NCBI GenBank assembly: GCA_014905825.1 | Contig: JACGCN010000006.1 | Span: forward strand, 868,001 to 932,000 | DNA length: 64,000 bases | Direction: 5' to 3' | Source: Lyophyllum atratum | Lineage: Eukaryota > Basidiomycota > Agaricomycetes > Agaricales > Lyophyllaceae | Shown: positions 1 to 11,539 of the stretch, in pieces | Position numbering within the stretch: position 1 is the first letter of the stretch | Layout: every line of letters starts with the position of its first letter | Notes under the pieces: generated by a model | What the model was told of the DNA's origin: nothing | Seen by the model: the letters and a program-made list of their open reading frames with translations, nothing else | Database searches by the model: none | Program-made: the position numbers and the translations under genes

Positions 1-178
1 TCAAGCATCGGACGAAGGCAGCTCGTATGTACATCGAAGAAGGTAGGGTGGTAGGTATGATATATTGAGATTATGTGTATATTAAACCGGAGTATTGGGT
101 TGTGCCAAGTTTGTTACTTTGTATGTCCGTGATCCGTGATATGTGAGTCCATTGTTCGGTAGGTACGGAAACAAGTCC
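1..178. other. 3' flank of the PNS1-like gene
   Basis: AT-rich sequence after the stop codon of the minus-strand transporter gene. I see no coding sequence or repeat in it. It probably holds that gene's 3' UTR. Confidence 0.5.
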
Positions 179-2634
179 TCAAACTCGCGGGACACCATTC
201 GTAACATGCGGATAGGTGGTCGCAATCAACTGTAATCCTTACGTTAACGGGGAACAAGGTATACAAGATAGAAACTTACGCCGAAAAGTTCTGGGGCTCG
301 AATGGCCAACACCTGTGGATCCTCGGCGAGACCAACGAAACTGAGGGTGCAAGAATGTCAGGAGGTGTGACAGCGTGTGCCAACTTGGAAAACTTACATG
401 GTGGAGACGCCAGCCTCAATGGCGGATGATAAAGTCAAAGCTGGGTGACGTTTTGCTATCAGGATGAGGCCCGGATATTGGAGAGAAAAAATACTAACAG
501 CATTGCAGGCCGATCAAGAAGGCGAACAGCAAGACTGGAGCGGTGTAACTTCCATCCGCATTATATGAAGGAGCGGTGACTAGTGAGCAAAAGAACAGAG
601 TGAGTGTTGATGGGGTGGTGTGCTTGTGGGACATACATCGAAGGTAGAGGTAAGCAAATAGTGATGACAATAGGCCGATGATGTATCCACCCCAAGTCAT
701 AGCTGTGCGTCGTCAGTTAGGGGTTACAATGAGAGAAGAAGGCAGGCACTCACTCATTCCCACAAGCGAGTCATTGACAAGGGCGTCGATACCTGGTTGA
801 CACGTTATTCAGACATCTCCGGGAGTAATACGAACGAAGCAACGTACCGCGATCTTTGAAGAGCCTCCAGGTGTCTTTTGCTGCTTGTATGTATGGCTTC
901 CCATAGAGTGCTAAGAGCACGGAATCAGTAAAGGCGGTAGCAGATATGGTCCCTTCGCTACTAACCGATTTCAATATAAGCATATCTGTGCAAGCATGGT
1001 TTAACATCTCATGTAAGCGTCGATCAATTAAATGTACCTGTTGAAGTATTCCACCATGCTCTCGATGATCCCAACGAAACAGGCCGCACAACACGCCAAG
1101 CATGCCTCGACAGCTAGAGAAAAGGCCGTTTTAAAGGTTGCTATCAAAGTGACGAATGATATCACGCACGATGACCGTCAGCGTTCGCGTTGTTGCGCGC
1201 CATGTTGAGCAGCATCTTCAAGAGCTCAAGAAGCGTCACGATCAATGACCCAAAGGCGATAGAACCCAACGACAACGTAGAAGCGCGACCGAATGCAGAG
1301 GTTGTAGGATGCTTTGGCTGGGAGCAGTACACCATCAGAGAAATGCAGAGCCGCCTTGATGTAAAGTACATACCATCTCACCAAGCTCACGCGGCCCGAA
1401 ATAGTACCACGACCCGAAGGGCCCGCCGGCGAGCGTGGCAAGGGCGACGTTCTTCACAACTTGGGATGTCCAGAGGAAGGAGAAGGTCTCGAAAAAGATG
1501 AGACCTGCGACCTTGCCGGACGAACAACTTGAGGATGTACAGCCTGCAATTTGACAGTCAGTTCAGAGTGTATAGGACGGACAGGGGAAGGACATCAACT
1601 GACCAGGGTTCCCTGGAGTGTATTTGGCATACCTAAGATAAGTTTGTGCACTTTCAGCATCGAAACCGCTAGTCATTAGGATGACTTACGTTGCAATGGC
1701 AGTAAACGTGAACCACCTACATGAAAGTCGTCAAGAAACTAATCAAATGAGATAGTGACAATTAGAGCTTACACTGCCAGAGCCGCTTGGATGAAAAGGG
1801 CAATGAACGCGACCACGTAAACACTTTTATGGTGTTTTGCAACGTCCATGACAACCTGAAGGAGCAGGGACGCGAGGGGTATGCGAGACCTAAAGCCGAA
1901 GTAGGACAGGACTGAGAGGACAGCGATGATCGTGAAGATGATCGCGCCAGCTGTGAGGACGAGGTAAGGCCTAAAAGTGCTTAAGCTTTTGCGAATGAGA
2001 ACGAACAGTAGTATTTTGTTATCCAATAGTAGACGCAGATCCCGCTGTGAGAGGGATATCAGTACGCCTGACACGGTCTTCGAGTGGTCCATGACGCACA
2101 TATTCAACAAGATGGAGAGAACGAGCGTGATGTGCATGATCATCCGCGTGAAAGCACGCGTGAGCATGAGGTATGCCGTGGAAAGTAGCAGCGCAGCTGC
2201 TGTAACCAGTAGAAGCAGATATACCGTACTCCTGCAAGAGCGTAAGGATGAGATGTCTAAAGTACATTCAATGTACACACCGATTCAAAGTGACAGCGGT
2301 ACCACTTTGCCCACCGGACTTTCCGAGGCCGCCGCCGAGGCCACCAGTCGACACCCAGCTGGATATCACGATCCCCGACAGGGCCGCAAAACCTAGGAAC
2401 TGGCAAGAGACTTTTCAATGAATTGTTTTCCTCCCAATGCAGGAGATATAAACGCACCTGAAGCACGAAGAGCACGAGGAAAATGGGGTCGTTAATCCTC
2501 TTTTTGGGCTTGAATCGGTCGCCTTCGTAGGGCGATTTCTGGTCGTAGGATGGTTGTTGGGAGCTTGGAGCATAGCCTCCGTATCCTCCGCCATAGTTAG
2601 GCGTGGGCCCCGGATAAGGGGGGGCTTGGGACAT
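179..2634 (-). CDS. PNS1: PNS1 / choline transporter-like (CTL/SLC44) membrane protein
   Basis: Multi-spanning plasma-membrane protein of the CTL/SLC44 family, related to yeast Pns1; transport of choline or a similar solute is inferred from the family only. The N terminus is a Pro/Gly/Tyr/Ser-rich cytosolic tail (MSQAPPYPGP..., GGGYGGYA) followed by KPKKRINDP and the first membrane segment (IFLVLFVLQ, then FLGFAALSG). A long exon (about 1770-2278) carries several hydrophobic spans. Near the C terminus the family signature is clear: YNADGSYTAPVLLFAFLIGL, then LEAGVSTM, FVGLAEDPQVLA and TYPHVTNGVP before the TGA. The gene is cut into many exons by short introns; the first ends at 2458 with a GTGCGT donor and resumes at 2399. 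The start is the ATG at 2634; an upstream in-frame TTG is not used. Family identification is firm. Internal exon boundaries in 700-1760 were not all resolved. Confidence 0.88.
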
Positions 2635-3128
2635 AGTTTTTGAGAGCAAGTAAGGGGAAAGAGAAGATCGTTAAGGTCGTAGCTGGTGATGAGCGATGTG
2701 GTGGTTGAGAAGGAAGAGGATATAACGCGTGTTCGGCCCTCCTACGTTCCAGACGTTGATGGTGGCCAGAGTGCGTGTTCTGTGACGTACTTAGACCCAG
2801 GAGTCGTGATCGCGTCACATCACAGGTGATGCGGGCGACGATCGAGGCTTGACATCATGCAGGGACCGAAGACACCAAGTCTACATTCATGCAATATTCA
2901 TGATGGGGATATACAGTATAAGAATCTGGTAGTGAACTGCAACAATTCCAGTACATATGCATGCGGTTGGTGACAGTAAATTTAATGAGAAGGCAGTGCA
3001 GAATTATGCGATGAAAAATATTAAGTGTGGCGCGGACAACCCAAGAGAAGCGAGACGTTTGTCGCACTAAGTTCGCGTGTAGAAAGATACAACCAGCAGG
3101 ACTCCATTGAAACCGTCCCAGGCGATGT
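2635..3128. other. intergenic: PNS1 promoter and PP2C 3' flank
   Basis: 494 bp between the PNS1-like start and the stop of the first PP2C gene, both on the minus strand. A TATA-like TATAACGCGT (2721-2730), which contains the MCB-type hexamer ACGCGT (2725-2730), lies about 90 bp upstream of the PNS1 start codon. No coding sequence is supported. Confidence 0.45.
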
Positions 3129-4501
3129 CTACGCAGTCTGGGGAGCGGTATGCTTGAAGCGGACGACGATGACGGTGACATTATCCGTGGTATGATGCGA
3201 CAGAGCATGCTTCAGGAGTTTCGCGCTAGCTGCTTGTGCATCGCCGATTTCACTTATTAGGTCGATAGCAGCTTGGTCGTTGACGACATCCCATAGCTAG
3301 CAAAATGCAAGTCAGAACCAGAAAACGACGAGGCCGGGAAATACTTACCCCATCACAAGCCAAAACCAGAAATTCGTCCTCGTCGCAGAGTTCCGTCTCA
3401 GTAGTGTAAGGCGCCCCGACCACAAATTCCTTCATCGAGGAGTCTCCCAGACTCCGCGTGACAGCGAGCACACCGTTCACGCGTCCGCTCATGACGAACC
3501 CGCCGGCGTCCGTTATCCGCTTCGCCTCTTGCTTATCAGAGCCCTTGTGGTCATACGTTAAGCGGACTGCTTTTCCAGAACGACATAGCACCGCCCGCGC
3601 GTCACCCGCGTTTGCGGTATACAGCACGCGCCTTGAATCGGCAGGGGGTATAGTAACAGTTGCACCAAGTGCGCCTTCTTTCCGCAAGGCAGAAGGAGAC
3701 GTCGAGCGGGGTGTCGAGGGAGTCGATGTGCTTGGACTCGAAACGCTGCCTGCGAGACTCTTCAGGGCTTTCCTGATCCGGCTGCTCGATGATTTCTTGT
3801 TCTTAAGCTTCTTGATATCGGCTCCTGAGTTGCTATTGCTCTCCGCTCCGCTGCTTTGTGCGCTCTCGTGGTCGTTGCTCTGTCCCGAAACCGGCGAATC
3901 AGAGATGGGCGATGATGGGGTTGCACTTATAAATGATTGAAGTCCGTCGGCGTCTTCAATCCGCAGAAAGGCTGTGACTGCAGTACAGCCGGAATGGATC
4001 TTGCCTTCGGACTCTTCACACATTATGGAAAGGCTCTCGTCGACGTTGTGGAAGGTCTCGTTGAGGATATCGGGCACGGGCGTGGTTGGGGAGCTGTGCA
4101 GCGCAGATAAGAGGAACTATGTTGCATATCAGATAACCGCACAGTGCGGAGCCTTTGGTCGATGCGCACCTCGTGAAAGTGGGCGCCACAACATTCTGCG
4201 GCATGCTTGCCGGCGTGGCCGTCGAAAACAGCGAAGAAACCCTGCCCTCGAATGTTGTCGAAGTCGACGACAAACGAGTGGGAGTCTTCCATTGTTCTTC
4301 TTGCTCCCTTGTCTTCGGAGACGCCAACCTGGTACGCTGGGTTCTTCGCCGCATGTCGGTTGAGAATCTAGGAAGTTGGCAACGCGATGAACAGTATGTC
4401 AGGAGAATACTTGGCGTGGAACGTACTCCGTGGGTATCGAGCTCAACCGTGGTAATAGACTTTGAACGTGCGTTGGGAGAATCGGAGAATCGAGGTGGCA
4501 T
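3129..4501 (-). CDS. PP2C-type Ser/Thr phosphatase (paralogue 1, with Ser/Lys-rich insert)
   Basis: Metal-dependent PP2C phosphatase resembling yeast Ptc1. The metal-binding acidic motifs are present in order: MEDSH, VFDGHAG, LACDG and a terminal DNVTVIVVRF. Other family motifs are GCTAVTAFL, NAGDARAVL and VTRSLGD. The start is the ATG at 4501 (MPPRFSDSP). Exon 1 ends in ...DTHG before a GTACGT donor (59-nt intron) and resumes in phase 0 with ILNRHAAKNPAYQVGV. A second intron follows HFHE and resumes FLLSALHSSPTTPVPD. A third lies between ACDG and LWDVV. Between GCTAV and RRVLY there is a roughly 90-residue low-complexity insert rich in Ser, Thr and Lys (IKKLKNKKSSSS) that could be regulatory or a nuclear signal. 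A paralogue lies 3.6 kb upstream on the same strand. Substrate unknown. Confidence 0.9.
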
Positions 4502-6245
4502 GATGTGGTTTTGTGGCGGGGCGACCTTGGAAGTTCGGATAGTGGTGCAATTCGATGCTGCGGGTTCTGATTCGGATGAATTAGTACAGCGATCCGCTCT
4601 TCCACCGCATAAGTACTGGCAACTCACGATAAGTGGATTGGGCAGATATTACGAGTTGAGGTCCAAAGAATTGACGCCTGAGTGAATAGTTAAGCTGTCT
4701 GTGTAGCCGTGTCAGCGGCTAAATGGCAATCGCAACCATGAATAGTAATCACCCCAGTCAGGTTAGGATACGGTATTCGAAGAGAGGATGAGGGAGAATT
4801 GGAGAAAGGGGAGGAGCTTGCTAGGCTATTATTATATGACGAGTTGAGAGAGATTGGACAAGAGCCGTTGGGCAAGCCTGAATAACATCACCCGTTAGGT
4901 AATAGGCACCACCGAGATCTCCTGGGCGCCATCATTCGATCGGTCACACACAATAGCTTTTCCTCAAAAATACACCCGCCTCCAAAATACACCCAAAGGT
5001 GTACGTAGGGGTACGTAGACGTCGACTTTGCACCGAGCCCGGTCATGTCGATGGCCTCGCCATTGCCCGGTGAGCTCGTGATCATGCCCATGTACAGGCT
5101 TCAAGCTGTACACAGAACTCCAAACTTGTTCCATTAATGCAAAATATCAGCCACTCGCATTTGGCCAGCGCTGGCCAGCAACATGTGTACGCTGGCAAGC
5201 TCGAGAAAAATAATTGTGCTGCGCTTGGGGTGGACCCACTCCATTATGATTAATGTAACACTGGATGTCCCAATTTGCTGGCTACCTTTGTTCAGACTAT
5301 GCATCTCGGCAACGGCACCTCCGACTCAGGCCTACACCGGATTGGGCTGTCTCTAAGTTGAAGTAATACTCCTAGCTGGTTGTGGTGTTCTAAGCTCCAA
5401 GATTACATGCTCTTTCTGTTGCAACCTGTTGATTCAAAAGGACGGGAGCCTTTCCATTCCCTGTGCTTTCATGATTCCGTCCGCGGCTGGTCATACCCAC
5501 GGGGAAGGTGATTTCAAGTCTGGTCTGCGCACGCCCTTCATTTATTTTCAATGGGATTCTACATTTTACTGATCCAGCATAATTTTTAACGGAGGCGTGC
5601 TGCGGATTCTTGAAACTGCGCAGTAATTTTTAGAGGGTGACTTACATGTTGAATCTACTTGGCGGCGGGTGCGCGTGTCATCGCATCCATTATTATCTCC
5701 TCAAAAATTTTAACCACAAATATAGGGTACTCCGGTGGCGACAACATTACCGACACCTGCCAACTTGTGGGCGATGCAGAGCACTAGATATGGATACTAT
5801 CTAGTCACTCCAAAACAGCAACCTACGTATGAGGATCCGGAAAAGCAATGGACGATGGGCAGCGTTGGTTGACGAATGTTAATAAACTGGGATCTGGGAG
5901 AAAAGTGAAGAGCTCATGAGTTCACACTCAGTCGGAGATGTCAGCCTTTTGTACACAATCCACTCAAACCTTGACCGCGACCAAGAGTCATTGAGCTTTT
6001 GAATAATCACTTGCTGGAGCGATGCTACCGCGTCTTTTCGCGTCGGACATATAAATATAAGCAAAAGACAGATGGTCTCCGCACTGACATAGAATTAGAT
6101 AAATGCATTGGGTATACAAGGACGCCACAACGTATTGGGCGATGTTTGACAAAATATGTCCTAGCCATCGCTGTCAACGAAGCCACTGCCAATGAGATAA
6201 GTGCTGAAAAGATTACAATGTACGTACCAATGTTCCGGGTCACCC
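4502..6245. other. intergenic region upstream of PP2C paralogue 1
   Basis: 1.74 kb without a supported gene; open frames are short and lack splice-consistent extensions. It contains a 16-bp perfect palindrome TGGCCAGCGCTGGCCA (5162-5177), a tandem-like pair AAAATACACCC (about 4966-4993), and an 8-bp inverted repeat ACTAGATA/TATCTAGT with a 7-nt spacer (5783-5805). The rest looks like ordinary promoter and spacer sequence. Confidence 0.5.
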
Positions 6246-6693
6246 TCAAGAGCAAGTGGGAGGGTTGGGATTAACGACTGCTTTCGCAGGGCAGCCATCC
6301 GCTGCTTTGCCATGGCCACTTGATGCAGTCTATATCACACAAAAAGTGGTCAGTGTGACTTCGGATACTGAAGCTCATGCGATCTTACATATTTACAAGT
6401 CTTGGCTCCGTATCTAAATGATCGAATGATATTCAGGATTAAAGAGTCAGGCATGGCATGAAGTCCACTTACGTGCACGAGAGCGCGAAAAAACCGACGT
6501 CCTGGCTTGTGAGAGTCAGACCTTCAGGCCCAGTCTTGGGACAGCAGAACAACTGCCACGGCAGAACCAGCGTACGTCAATTACTGAACCAGTGAAAGAA
6601 GAATGTGACACGAACTCCCAGACGAGCGGTAGAGCTAGCCTCTGCAACAACGGCTAGAGAAAGCGCGGCAGCGACAAACAGGTTAAGTTGCAT
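6246..6693 (-). CDS. small secreted cysteine-rich protein
   Basis: An 88-residue protein in four exons, not flagged as one open frame because introns are long relative to exons. Exon 1 (6616-6693) is a signal peptide, MQLNLFVAAALSLAVVAEA, with likely cleavage after AEA. The mature part has six cysteines: LFCCPKTGPE, FFALSCT, AKTCKY, DGCPAK and a terminal PPTCS before TGA. The introns have clean splice sites: 6553-6615 (GTTCGT...GCAG), one starting at 6472 with GTAAGT, and one starting GTAAGA after TCKY. It has the form of a fungal small secreted protein or effector-like protein, with a doublet CC but not the eight-cysteine hydrophobin pattern. No family was recognised. It lies between two PP2C paralogues on the same strand. 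Confidence 0.65.
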
Positions 6694-8087
6694 TTTCGTT
6701 GGGGCGGCGGCGGGAAGTTGAATTTAGAAATGAAAGAAGAGTGCGTGGTAAGGATTTTAAGAGATCTCGAAGATGGATATCAAGGGGCAGTCTGAAGGGG
6801 TGTCATGGAAGGAGCATCTCCGCCGGATCGATTGGGTGCAGAAAGGTTGACAGCTCAATAACCTGGGTCCGTCTGATATAAATCATGGCTTGTGCTTGCG
6901 AGCGCTTGAAGATGTTTGTCATCAGTAAGAGCCCACTCAGCATAACTTTTCGAGGGAGTCTAGCACGTCTGAGCCAGTAAATGAAACTGCAGTTGAGAGG
7001 TATGCCATATTCCTGCGTCCGAGTTTCTCATCGCCTGGGGAAGATTGCAGTGGTTAACGATTTTAGAGGGTTGTGACCGCCTTACAGTAGTAACGTACTC
7101 GTGATCGCGAAAGTGACTGGCGCTAATCTCAATTTGATACTGGGTCCAGCTTTGCTTCCCACCATTCAAGTTTTCCAGCTCTCCTCGCTATGATTTTTGA
7201 CAGCTATATTACTCTCTTGATCCTAATCAAAATTTAGCGATCTGACTGAGGCAACTTTTTGGACCTTACAAGTTAGCTGCAGAAAGCACATAAACTAGCG
7301 GTGGAGCGCAACCTCTTGAAAAGAGCGACACAGCTGGTCGACGACACATTTTAGGCTGAACGTACCATAGATGCGAATTTTCACCTCTTCGCGAACTTTA
7401 GGCCTACGACGACCTGTGGCCCTTTTGTCCGTTGCAGGAACCTCACTGATTGGGTTATCACCGCGGCGCAGGTTCAAGAAATTGAGATCTCATTGCTGGC
7501 TAGCTTTGGGCGACACCGTGAGGCGGGCGGGTTCGCCGCTACTTGGTGTGGGACACATCCAAAATCATAATGGGCTTGCGTTGGAATCTGCGCATCTGGC
7601 TTGGGCGTTTGGCGATTCTAGCATCTCATGACTCGGACTCTGGGGTGCCACTTGTCCAATATTTCGATTTAGAATGCTGGCGCAGGGGTCGGGCATGTCT
7701 GTACTTCTCTTGTTGGTCCATTTGAGACACTCGATCTGTTGTTTATTATCGGGAACTAGCTCAGCCTTCGTCTGACGCACGATGTGGTGTACTTGGGGTC
7801 GTTGATCTCATACTTACCGTTCCTACGTGGACGAGTGGAGAGCGCATCGAGCTGAATCTCTTCTGGCCTGGAATTGCAAGATGCTAAGGTCAGAGAAAGG
7901 GGAGGTATGACTAGTGTACATAATTTGGTGCGTCGAAGCATATAAAAGTACACATTAAGGGGAGCGCCCGCGCCCAAAAACGCTCACGTTGGGCAGTCTT
8001 TCGGCCAGCTACCCCCAAACCAGTGTATCCACGAAGTATAAATAATACGAGGCAAAGGAAAACCGAAATCACCAAGATTTAGTTGCT
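6694..8087. other. intergenic region between the secreted protein and PP2C paralogue 2, with unassigned coding-like segments
   Basis: 1.39 kb on the downstream side of PP2C paralogue 2. On the minus strand three short stretches have coding character and splice-like borders. One ends DALSTRPRRN before a GTAAGT donor (about 7818-7977). A second, about 7620-7735, joins in frame as RVSQMDQQEKYRHARP. A third, about 7375-7470, reads VPATDKRATGRRRPKVREE and ends at a GTACGT donor. I could not join them into one open product and recognise no family. A real small gene, a decayed gene and chance are all possible. Confidence 0.25.
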
Positions 8088-9217
8088 CTATGTCGCCCCC
8101 GCATGCTTGAAGCGTACCACCATTACTGTAACATTATCGCGTGTTCCATTTTCGAATGCGTGGTCCATAAGTATCTTGCTGGCCACCTGAGGATCCTCAG
8201 TCCCTCGAATCAGGTCAACAGCTTCCTGGTCTGTAACAACATCCCAGAGCTAGAGGGAGAGATCAAGTCAGAAACGCTTCATTAGGTTCGGGAACTGCAC
8301 TAACCCCATCACAAGCTAAAATGAAAAATTCCTCCTTCGCTGTCAGCTCTGTCCTGGACGTATAGGGAGTCCCAACAACATATTTCTTCAGTGAGAAGCC
8401 ATCGTGGGCCTCATGATTTCCCAGACTTCGTGTTACATTTAAGTACCCAAGAACGCGTCCTCGGAAGATGATGCCATCTGCTTTCCTCACACGATCGATT
8501 TCAGTCCTTTCTGAGGCTTTGTGGTCATAGGTCAAGCGCTCCGCGCGACCATCCCTGCAAATTACCAGGCGAGTATCGCCCACGTTGGCACAGTACAGTA
8601 CCCGTCTAGCTGTGGAAGGAGGAGTGATGGCTTCGACTTTTGGTGCAGAAGATATTGGATTGAGAGAATCGTTCAAGACCGAAGCGCCAGTGGCGAAGGA
8701 CTGACCCCCATCAGCGTCTTCGATTCTGAGGAAGGCAGCAACCGCGGTGGACCCTGACGCCGCCATAGTCGCAGATGCCTGAGATAGCTCTGACAAGTCG
8801 TCATCCATAGAACCGAACATCGCGCTTAACACATCTGGGGTGGGTGTTTTAGGTTTTTCATGGACGTGTCGCAGAAGGTGCTGGAGTTGGATGGGCATTG
8901 TAAGGGATGCACTGTGAGTCCCCGAAAGAGGGAGCCCGGCACAAAAGCGGACATACCTTGTGAAATTCAGCGCCACACCACTCAGCAGCGAGCTTGTTCC
9001 CGTGGCCATCGAACATGCCAAAGAGCCCCTGTCCACGTATCGAATCGAAATCGACTACAAATCCATAGCTGTCTTCCATAGTAGCTCTTGGTCCTTGGCT
9101 ATGGGAGATGCCGATTTGGTAAGATCTATTCGTGGCTGGGTGTTGATTGAGGGTCTGACAGAACATCATTATACGCGACTCAAATGCTGCAGAGACGACG
9201 CACTCCGTATGTGTCAT
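8088..9217 (-). CDS. PP2C-type Ser/Thr phosphatase (paralogue 2, compact)
   Basis: Second PP2C phosphatase, same strand and same intron plan as the copy at 3129-4501. Motifs in order: MEDSYGFVVDFDSIRGQG, MFDGHGNKLAAEWCG, STAVAAFLRIED, NVGDTRLVI, VTRSLGN, ILACDG and terminal DNVTVMVVRF. An intron after EFHK resumes HLLRHVHEKPKTPTPD. Another after ACDG resumes LWDVVTDQEAVDL. It lacks the long Ser/Lys-rich insert of its paralogue. The start is uncertain: ATG 9217 gives MTHTECVV, with a second ATG at 9169, and comparison with the paralogue suggests an exon border just before TLNQHPATN, so the true first exon may differ. Metal-binding acidic residues are kept, so it is probably active. Confidence 0.88.
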
Positions 9218-9900
9218 TGCTTTTCGCAGTTGTTATGGGTTCAATATGAGCATTTACGGAATCACTATCACACAGAAAGATTATAAGGACGAAAGATAAA
9301 AATGGCGGAGTGCGCCACTCACAGAGCGGGGCCGGGGGTACTGGGCGTCTCAGGATCTGATTTCAGATTAGATGTCAACCTACATTGCTGGTGAAGACGG
9401 TTTCTTACAGTTATCTTGAGACTGCATGGTGGGGTGGAAATTAGGGAGAAGTGATCAAATGCAACCAGCCTCGCAGCTTTATAGGGTCGTGAGTGCAGCT
9501 GACAAGTCACAATCAGAATCCGATGGCAATAAATGGTATTCCTGGCAATAAGCTGCGAGTCAGTCGTGTAAAGATGGCCATAGCGGAAATGGTAGGCTGT
9601 GCTCGAAACGTAAGCGCGGCTATGTATGACTCGACCACAAATACCGCGACGATGGGATAGATTGGCTATGAAGAACTCACAGGAGGAAGCAAAGAGCAGA
9701 TTACAGTTATCTGAGAGTAGTAAAGAAGCTGTGGTGGGGCATAGTGCGTGTACAGGAGTAATGCACATATTGGTGTTGAATGCAGTGCTCAACTGTTGCT
9801 CGGCATTGGCCGAAGTGCTGTCCGATAATCTAATCCAGGACAAACATCGAAAATCCTGCTGCATTCTCCTTCTCTGTCCGAGCGTCTTCGAGGCCTGTAT
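9218..9900. other. divergent promoter region, PP2C paralogue 2 / 5MP
   Basis: 683 bp between two divergent start codons. A long minus-strand open frame (9319-9912) overlaps the 5MP start and has no recognisable motif, so I treat it as chance. No repeats or RNA genes seen. Confidence 0.45.
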
Positions 9901-11539
9901 ATGTCTCAGCAATCCGCCGCGCCAAAGCCTTCGTTACAGGGTGTCAGAATCAAAGCAAGGAAAGGGGCCGTAAAGGCGCAGGCAAAGCACGAACCCACAG
10001 GTAAATCACTCATTTCGATCGACACATTGCCCACTAAAACTGCCGCAGTCTTCAGAGACCAACTCTACAAACATCTAGAAACCGTACCAGAAGCCGACTT
10101 TGATTCATTTGCTACCAAGCTAGTTCAAGCCGGTTCCCAACTCGAATTCCTCAAATATGCAGACGGTCTCTTTGAAATCATCCTCGTCGGCGGTCTCATC
10201 CAGCCAGGTGGCAGCTACATTGACGACGGAGCTCCTGTTTCTCCATTCACGATATTCAACGCCAAGGAGCCCGTCCAGGTGGATGAGATAAAGAAGTACA
10301 TCGAGGTGCTCAATAAACTGATCAGAAGGTCCGTGACTTTCACGTTCTTTTTTTTGGATTTTCTGATTTTACCCCCTTCCAGATACAAATATCTTCAGAA
10401 GCCTCTGGAAGAACTTGCTCTCCCAGGTCTTCTCCAATACATCAATCGCTGGTCCCCCGTTCAACGCGACAAGCTGGCAATTGCAGTCGGTCTCTTGATC
10501 TCCCAAGGACTCGCTAATGCCTCTTGCCTCACAAGTTTGACCAAAGACCATTTGGTCAAAAACGGTCAGTGCCCTCTAGCCCTTTGATTGGAGCAGTCTC
10601 TCATCAGAACGCGTTATGCAGACGTGTCCGTCAGCGTCATAACGCTGATCTTCCGAGCATACCTCCTCGATCAACCCATGGAGCACCTGTCCGCCGCCCT
10701 TAAACGTGGCGGAATCAAGGATCTCCTCGCGTTCTTCCCTCCCAATAAACGAGAAACGAAGAACTTGGAAGACCATTTCAAGAAGGAGGGTCTTCCCCAG
10801 GTTGCCGAGTGGTGGGCGAAGAAGCAGTACGCTGTCGTCAAAACCGAGCTGGTGAAGGACCTCACAGAAATGTGTGAGCGGGAGGACGCCCCGGAACAAG
10901 TGAGGCGTCAAAATTCTATCTGCGAGACCTGTGATTCACAGCCAGTCAGATTATCGCAGCGATCACGTCGCGTCAAGGCGTCACTACCCTCCCCGAGGCC
11001 GAACTTGTTGGATGCATCTGGCAGGGTCTTATGGCTTCGGTAGATTGGAGTGCCCGTCCTGACCAGATCGAAAACCTTGCTCTGCGAGAGGTGGGGGTAA
11101 GTAACGCTTGTCACAGGCTGGTGCTCTGATTTTAACCCTTTTTACCTCAGAAATTTGCTCCAGTACTCGAGCCGTTTTGCAATGGCGCTAAGACGGAAGT
11201 TGCTTTAATCAACGTTGTACAAGTATATTGCTATGAAGACACTCGCATTATTAAGGCGTTCCCTCAGATTCTTAAAGTAAGCGTATCCTTGAAATCTATT
11301 GGAACGCTATCCTGATGATACCCTGCCTCTAGGTTTTGTATAACAAAGACTGTATCTCTGACCAGGCTATCATTTACTGGCACCAGAAGGGCTCCAAACC
11401 GCAGGGTAGACAGCACTTCCTGAAGAGCACCGAGGCACTGGTCAAAGTAAGTGTGCAAATGCCCCAAAAGTCATATCAGGTACTGACAGCGCCTTCATAG
11501 TTCTTGCAGGAACAAGAATCCGACTCGGAGGAGGAATGA
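9901..11539 (+). CDS. eIF5-mimic protein 5MP / BZW (W2 domain translation regulator)
   Basis: Homologue of animal BZW1/BZW2 (5MP), cytosolic proteins that compete with eIF5 for eIF2 and tighten start-codon choice. The N-terminal block is very close to the family: FDSFATKLVQAGSQLEFLKY, then YADGLFEIILVGGL and QPGGSYIDDGAPVSPF. The middle reads YLQKPLEELALPGLLQYINR and AYLLDQPMEHL, then KRGGIKDLLAFFPPNKR and FKKEGLPQVAEWW. The C-terminal eIF5C/W2 domain includes LVGCIWQGLMASVDWSA and CISDQAIIYWHQKGSKPQG, and ends in the acidic tail EQESDSEEE that typically closes W2 domains. The start is ATG 9901 and the stop TGA 11537-11539, with about six introns (the first after LIRR, about 10329-10380). Length is about 430 residues, as in the family. 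Tail-to-tail with the next gene. Confidence 0.93.

Noticed and set aside
1190..1501. Plus-strand open frame of 103 codons inside the PNS1 gene
   Set aside because: It overlaps confirmed minus-strand exons of the transporter, has no motif and an Arg-rich composition typical of antisense shadow frames.
3458..3940. Plus-strand 160-codon frame over PP2C paralogue 1
   Set aside because: Exact antisense of conserved PP2C coding sequence; no independent signal.
9319..9912. 197-codon minus-strand frame upstream of the 5MP gene
   Set aside because: It overlaps the 5MP start, shows no domain, and would not splice in frame into the PP2C paralogue 2 despite a GTGAGT at its end.
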